Shown piece by piece: positions 23,588-25,769 of a DNA stretch of 25,769 bases. The translations under genes and the position numbers were made by a program. The notes beneath the pieces were generated by a model. That model was not told the origin of the DNA. It made no database searches and was given only the letters and a program-made list of their open reading frames with translations. This stretch comes from Oceanospirillaceae bacterium UBA7410 (GTDB lineage: Bacteria; Pseudomonadota; Gammaproteobacteria; Pseudomonadales; Balneatricaceae), in NCBI GenBank assembly GCA_002470565.1, contig DKMQ01000013.1, positions 1 to 25,769 of the forward strand, written 5' to 3'. Every line of letters begins with the position of its first letter. The first letter of the stretch is position 1.

Positions 23588-24178
23588 TTAGCTGCCTTTA
23601 GAGCCGCTGATAGTTGCGATAGCTTGGTTGTGGTCATCACCTAAACGCAATGCGCGAATCGTTACGCCTTTTGGCAATACGATATCTGAAAGGTGAACAA
23701 TGCCACCGATAGCTACATCTTGCATGTCTATAGTTAGACACTCTGGTAAATTTGCTGCCAAGCAAGAGATTTCAACTTCGCTTTTCGCATGAGAAACTTT
23801 GCCGCCTTGGATCTTAATGGCAGGTGCAGTTGCTTCATTTATAAACCTTAAAGGAACTAAGATGTTGATTAGGTTTGACTTGGTTACACGCAAAAAGTCA
23901 ACGTGCTGGATTTCATTTTTGGCTGGGTGGCGCTGAATATCCTTAACAATTACAGGCTCTTCTTTGCCAGCAATGTTTAGAGTGATTACAGAGCTGTAAA
24001 AGCCTGCTGTTTCAGAAGCTTTCCAAAGGTCTTTATGAGCCAAGGTAACAGATTGAGGCTTACGGTTTTTTGCACCACCAAAAACGATAGCAGGTGTACC
24101 GCCAGTTAGACGACGTAGGCGGCGGCTCGCACCTTTCCCCAAGTCATCACGGGCTTCAGCATTTAGAGAGATAGACAT
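23588..24178 (-). CDS. rplY: 50S ribosomal protein bL25, long Ctc form
   Basis: A 196-residue 5S-rRNA-binding ribosomal protein. Residues 1-90 are the L25 domain (MSISLNAEARDDLGKGASRR start, TPAIVFGG, then KNEIQHVDFLRV), and the rest is the TL5/CTC C-terminal domain (LNILVPL-type strand, then CLTIDMQDVAIGGIVHLSDI). E. coli bL25 has only the first domain. The start at 24178 has AGGA seven bases upstream; an in-frame ATG at 24223 does not match the family. It follows prs by about 110 bases. Confidence 0.96.
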   Translation of the reverse strand: MSISLNAEARDDLGKGASRRLRRLTGGTPAIVFGGAKNRKPQSVTLAHKDLWKASETAGFYSSVITLNIAGKEEPVIVKDIQRHPAKNEIQHVDFLRVTKSNLINILVPLRFINEATAPAIKIQGGKVSHAKSEVEISCLAANLPECLTIDMQDVAIGGIVHLSDIVLPKGVTIRALRLGDDHNQAIATISGSKGS

Positions 24179-24232
24179 TTGTCTTTCCTTATTTATTGTC
24201 CAGGGCACTTGCGACCGGTGCACTATAGGACG

Positions 24233-24256
24233 GTTAAAATGGCCTTATTAAAGGCC
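24233..24256 (-). terminator. Weak terminator-like hairpin after prs
   Basis: On the minus strand GGCCTT and AAGGCC (24256-24251 and 24246-24241) form a 6-bp stem with a 4-base loop, then ATTTTAAC. The short stem and broken T-run make it weak; it may only damp transcription from prs into rplY. Confidence 0.4.
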
Positions 24257-24287
24257 GATAGTATCAACGCGCGTTTACGACCTAATT

Positions 24288-25232
24288 TTAGGTGCGAAAC
24301 ATCGCGCTAATGGATTCTTCGTTGCAAACTCTGCGTACAGATTCTGCTAATAAATCAGCCATGGTTAGTTGGCGAATTTTGCTACAGGCTTTGCTGGCCT
24401 CAGATAGCGGTATAGTGTCAGTTACTACGAGTTCATCAAGCGATGAGTTACTGATGTTATCAACTGCAGCACCAGATAGCACAGGATGAGTAGCGTAAGC
24501 TACAACACGCTTGGCGCCATTAGCCTTCAATGCATCTGCTGCTTTGCATAAAGTGCCTGCTGTATCACACATATCATCTACTAATATGCAGGTACGATCT
24601 GTAACATCACCAATGATGTGCATCACTTGAGATTCATTAGCTTTCTCACGACGTTTGTCAATGATTGCTAAATCTGTGTTGAGCTGTTTGGCAACAGCAC
24701 GAGCGCGTACAACGCCTCCAACATCTGGTGATACAACTAAAGGGTTGTCATAATCTTGTTTGGTAATCTCATCCAATAAAACAGGAGAGCCAAAAACGTT
24801 GTCTACTGGAATGTCGAAAAAACCTTGAATTTGTTCGGCGTGCAAGTCGACAGTTAATACCCGGTCAATGCCAGAACGAGCCATCATGTTAGCCACAACG
24901 CGTGCGCTTATAGGCACACGAGCAGAGCGGGGGCGACGATCTTGGCGTGCATATCCAAAGTAAGGTACCACTGCCGTTACACGTGCAGCAGAAGCTCGGC
25001 GCATGGCATCAGCCATTAAAATCAGTTCCATTAGGTTACTGTTGGTAGGTGCGCAAGTAGGCTGGATGATGAATACATCCTTGCCACGCACGTCTTCCAG
25101 TAATTCAATAGCACATTCGCCATCGCTAAAGGTGGACACTTTAGCTTCACCAAGAGGGACACCTAAACGATCTACAACCATTTGGGCTAATGCTGGATGA
25201 GCACTGCCGGTAAAAACTTTTAGTTTTGACAC
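24288..25232 (-). CDS. prs: Ribose-phosphate pyrophosphokinase (PRPP synthetase)
   Basis: A 314-residue cytoplasmic enzyme that makes PRPP from ribose 5-phosphate and ATP for purine, pyrimidine, His, Trp and NAD synthesis. Seen: [13 protein letters not shown] at the N-terminus, the catalytic flexible-loop region [29 protein letters not shown], the PRPP-binding loop [11 protein letters not shown], and the closing [14 protein letters not shown]. The length matches the E. coli enzyme (315). The start is GTG at 25232, with AGGTG nine bases upstream. tRNA-Gln lies 64 bases before it and is probably on the same primary transcript. Confidence 0.98.
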   Translation of the reverse strand: MSKLKVFTGSAHPALAQMVVDRLGVPLGEAKVSTFSDGECAIELLEDVRGKDVFIIQPTCAPTNSNLMELILMADAMRRASAARVTAVVPYFGYARQDRRPRSARVPISARVVANMMARSGIDRVLTVDLHAEQIQGFFDIPVDNVFGSPVLLDEITKQDYDNPLVVSPDVGGVVRARAVAKQLNTDLAIIDKRREKANESQVMHIIGDVTDRTCILVDDMCDTAGTLCKAADALKANGAKRVVAYATHPVLSGAAVDNISNSSLDELVVTDTIPLSEASKACSKIRQLTMADLLAESVRRVCNEESISAMFRT

Positions 25233-25296
25233 CTTGGGGGCACCTATGCTTTTTTATGGTTATTAAGACGCAAGCCAATGCTTACGAATTGGAATG

Positions 25297-25371
25297 TGGC
25301 TGGGATAGCTGGATTCGAACCAGCGCATGACGAGATCAAAACCCGTTGCCTTACCGCTTGGCGATATCCCA
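25297..25371 (-). tRNA. tRNA-Gln (anticodon TTG), copy 2
   Basis: 75 bases with encoded CCA, identical to the copy at 21516-21590, with anticodon loop TTTTGAT. It lies upstream of prs, where Pseudomonas and relatives also carry a tRNA-Gln. Outside the tRNA itself the flanks differ between the two copies. Confidence 0.96.
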
Positions 25372-25387
25372 TAAATTTCACGCGCAT

Positions 25388-25416
25388 ATTTTCGCGGAAT
25401 TGGTTTCTAATGTCAA
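25388..25416 (-). promoter_or_regulatory. Likely promoter of tRNA-Gln and prs
   Basis: TTGACA (25416-25411), a 17-base spacer and GAAAAT (25393-25388) form a plausible promoter, followed by a GC-rich stretch (GCGCG). Transcription would start near 25380, about ten bases before the tRNA. The -35 box is a perfect match; the -10 box matches at four of six. Confidence 0.55.
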
Positions 25417-25430
25417 CATAATTTGTGCCT

Positions 25431-25769
25431 TCACTGTCGGTTTGGCGCAAGCTTAGGGCTAAGGTTAGCGCTTAAATTGGGGCTAGGAAAGGGAGACAAG
25501 TTGCTCCAACTTTTTAGTACTAAAATAAGACGGATGTCCTCGCCAATAATTTCAATCTTCTTGGGCATTGCTAAAGTAACTAAGGAGTCTTCTTGAATAT
25601 AAGGCAGGGTAGTGAGTTTGTTATAAGAATGGTAGGTCACATGCCAGCCTGATTGCTCTATTGTGCTTGCATCACCTTGTGGATTGTAACTTATTTTTGC
25701 CACACTATTAGGCTTTGGAATGCCTCTAACCCAATAGTGTAACTCCTGCATAGGGAATGACCACCCAAA
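25431..25769 (-). CDS. lolB: Outer membrane lipoprotein insertion protein LolB, C-terminal part (5' end outside window)
   Basis: The frame is open to the window edge; read back from the edge it gives FGWSFPMQELHYWVRGIPKP, the typical C-terminal half of LolB (xGWxxPxxxLxxWVRG), then GWHVTYHSY, LPYIQ and an IRLILVLKSW strand. LolB is the outer-membrane receptor that takes lipoproteins from LolA and inserts them. The ATG at 25751 is internal, not the start. After the usual end at ...KSW there is an extra tail of about 22 residues, rich in Asn, Leu, Ser and Pro with three NLS/NLS-like repeats. The next gene on this strand is tRNA-Gln; ispE, usually here, is missing. Confidence 0.88.
   Translation of the reverse strand, partial: FGWSFPMQELHYWVRGIPKPNSVAKISYNPQGDASTIEQSGWHVTYHSYNKLTTLPYIQEDSLVTLAMPKKIEIIGEDIRLILVLKSWSNLSPFPSPNLSANLSPKLAPNRQ

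Noticed and set aside
23509..23640. N-terminal extension of pth by 44 codons
   Set aside because: It would cross the terminator hairpin and overlap rplY; the family start with a GGAG site is at 23508.
1..25769. CRISPR arrays, insertion sequences, prophage or integron features
   Set aside because: No regularly spaced repeats, transposase or integrase motifs, or att-like duplications were found on reading both strands.

Overview
The window looks like a piece of chromosome from a moderately AT-rich, probably marine gammaproteobacterium. The evidence is the conserved block lolB / tRNA-Gln / prs / rplY / pth / ychF / tRNA-Met, CCA-encoding tRNAs, and small families typical of marine gammaproteobacteria (DUF2986, TIGR02450). 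An Oceanospirillales-like host is a guess. I see no insertion sequence, prophage, rRNA or CRISPR array.

Layout: (1) 1-5.4 kb, mixed housekeeping genes: the end of a methyltransferase, a VanZ-like protein, pepQ-mntP, a GFA-type zinc protein, a YgjP-like metallopeptidase, an RluA-type pseudouridine synthase and a LysE-type exporter. (2) 5.4-6.1 kb, two small conserved genes converging on the photolyase. (3) 6.1-18.2 kb, a light / photo-oxidative stress locus, the most interesting part. A LitR/CarH-like MerR regulator is transcribed rightwards with a TIGR01777 epimerase and a CbiX-like chelatase. Divergently, eleven closely packed genes run leftwards: renalase-like flavoprotein, RudS-like tRNA 4-thiouridine desulfidase, NTF2-like protein, SDR, FAD oxidoreductase, DUF1365, Cfa-type methyltransferase, DUF2878, chalcone-isomerase-like protein, DUF3833 lipoprotein and photolyase. 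The shared promoter region carries a perfect 17-bp inverted repeat around two TGTACA cores. (4) 18.2-21.2 kb, DUF2986, a Tas-like aldo/keto reductase, a PaaI-type thioesterase and an M14 carboxypeptidase with a terminator. (5) 21.2-25.8 kb, tRNA-Gln, tRNA-Met, ychF, pth, rplY, prs, a second identical tRNA-Gln, and the 3' end of lolB.

How the genes may work together: in region 3 the regulator would sense or relay a light signal and release the divergent operon. Photolyase repairs pyrimidine dimers, the RudS-like enzyme would remove the UVA-absorbing s4U from tRNA, and the Cfa/DUF1365/FAD/SDR/NTF2 set plausibly modifies membrane acyl chains. Three uncharacterised envelope proteins are embedded in the same operon. 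Individual families are known from related clusters in Vibrio, Pseudomonas and Rhodobacter; this exact arrangement and the roles of several members are inference. Region 5 is the conserved translation/PRPP block, but ispE is absent from its usual place between lolB and the tRNA-Gln/prs genes.
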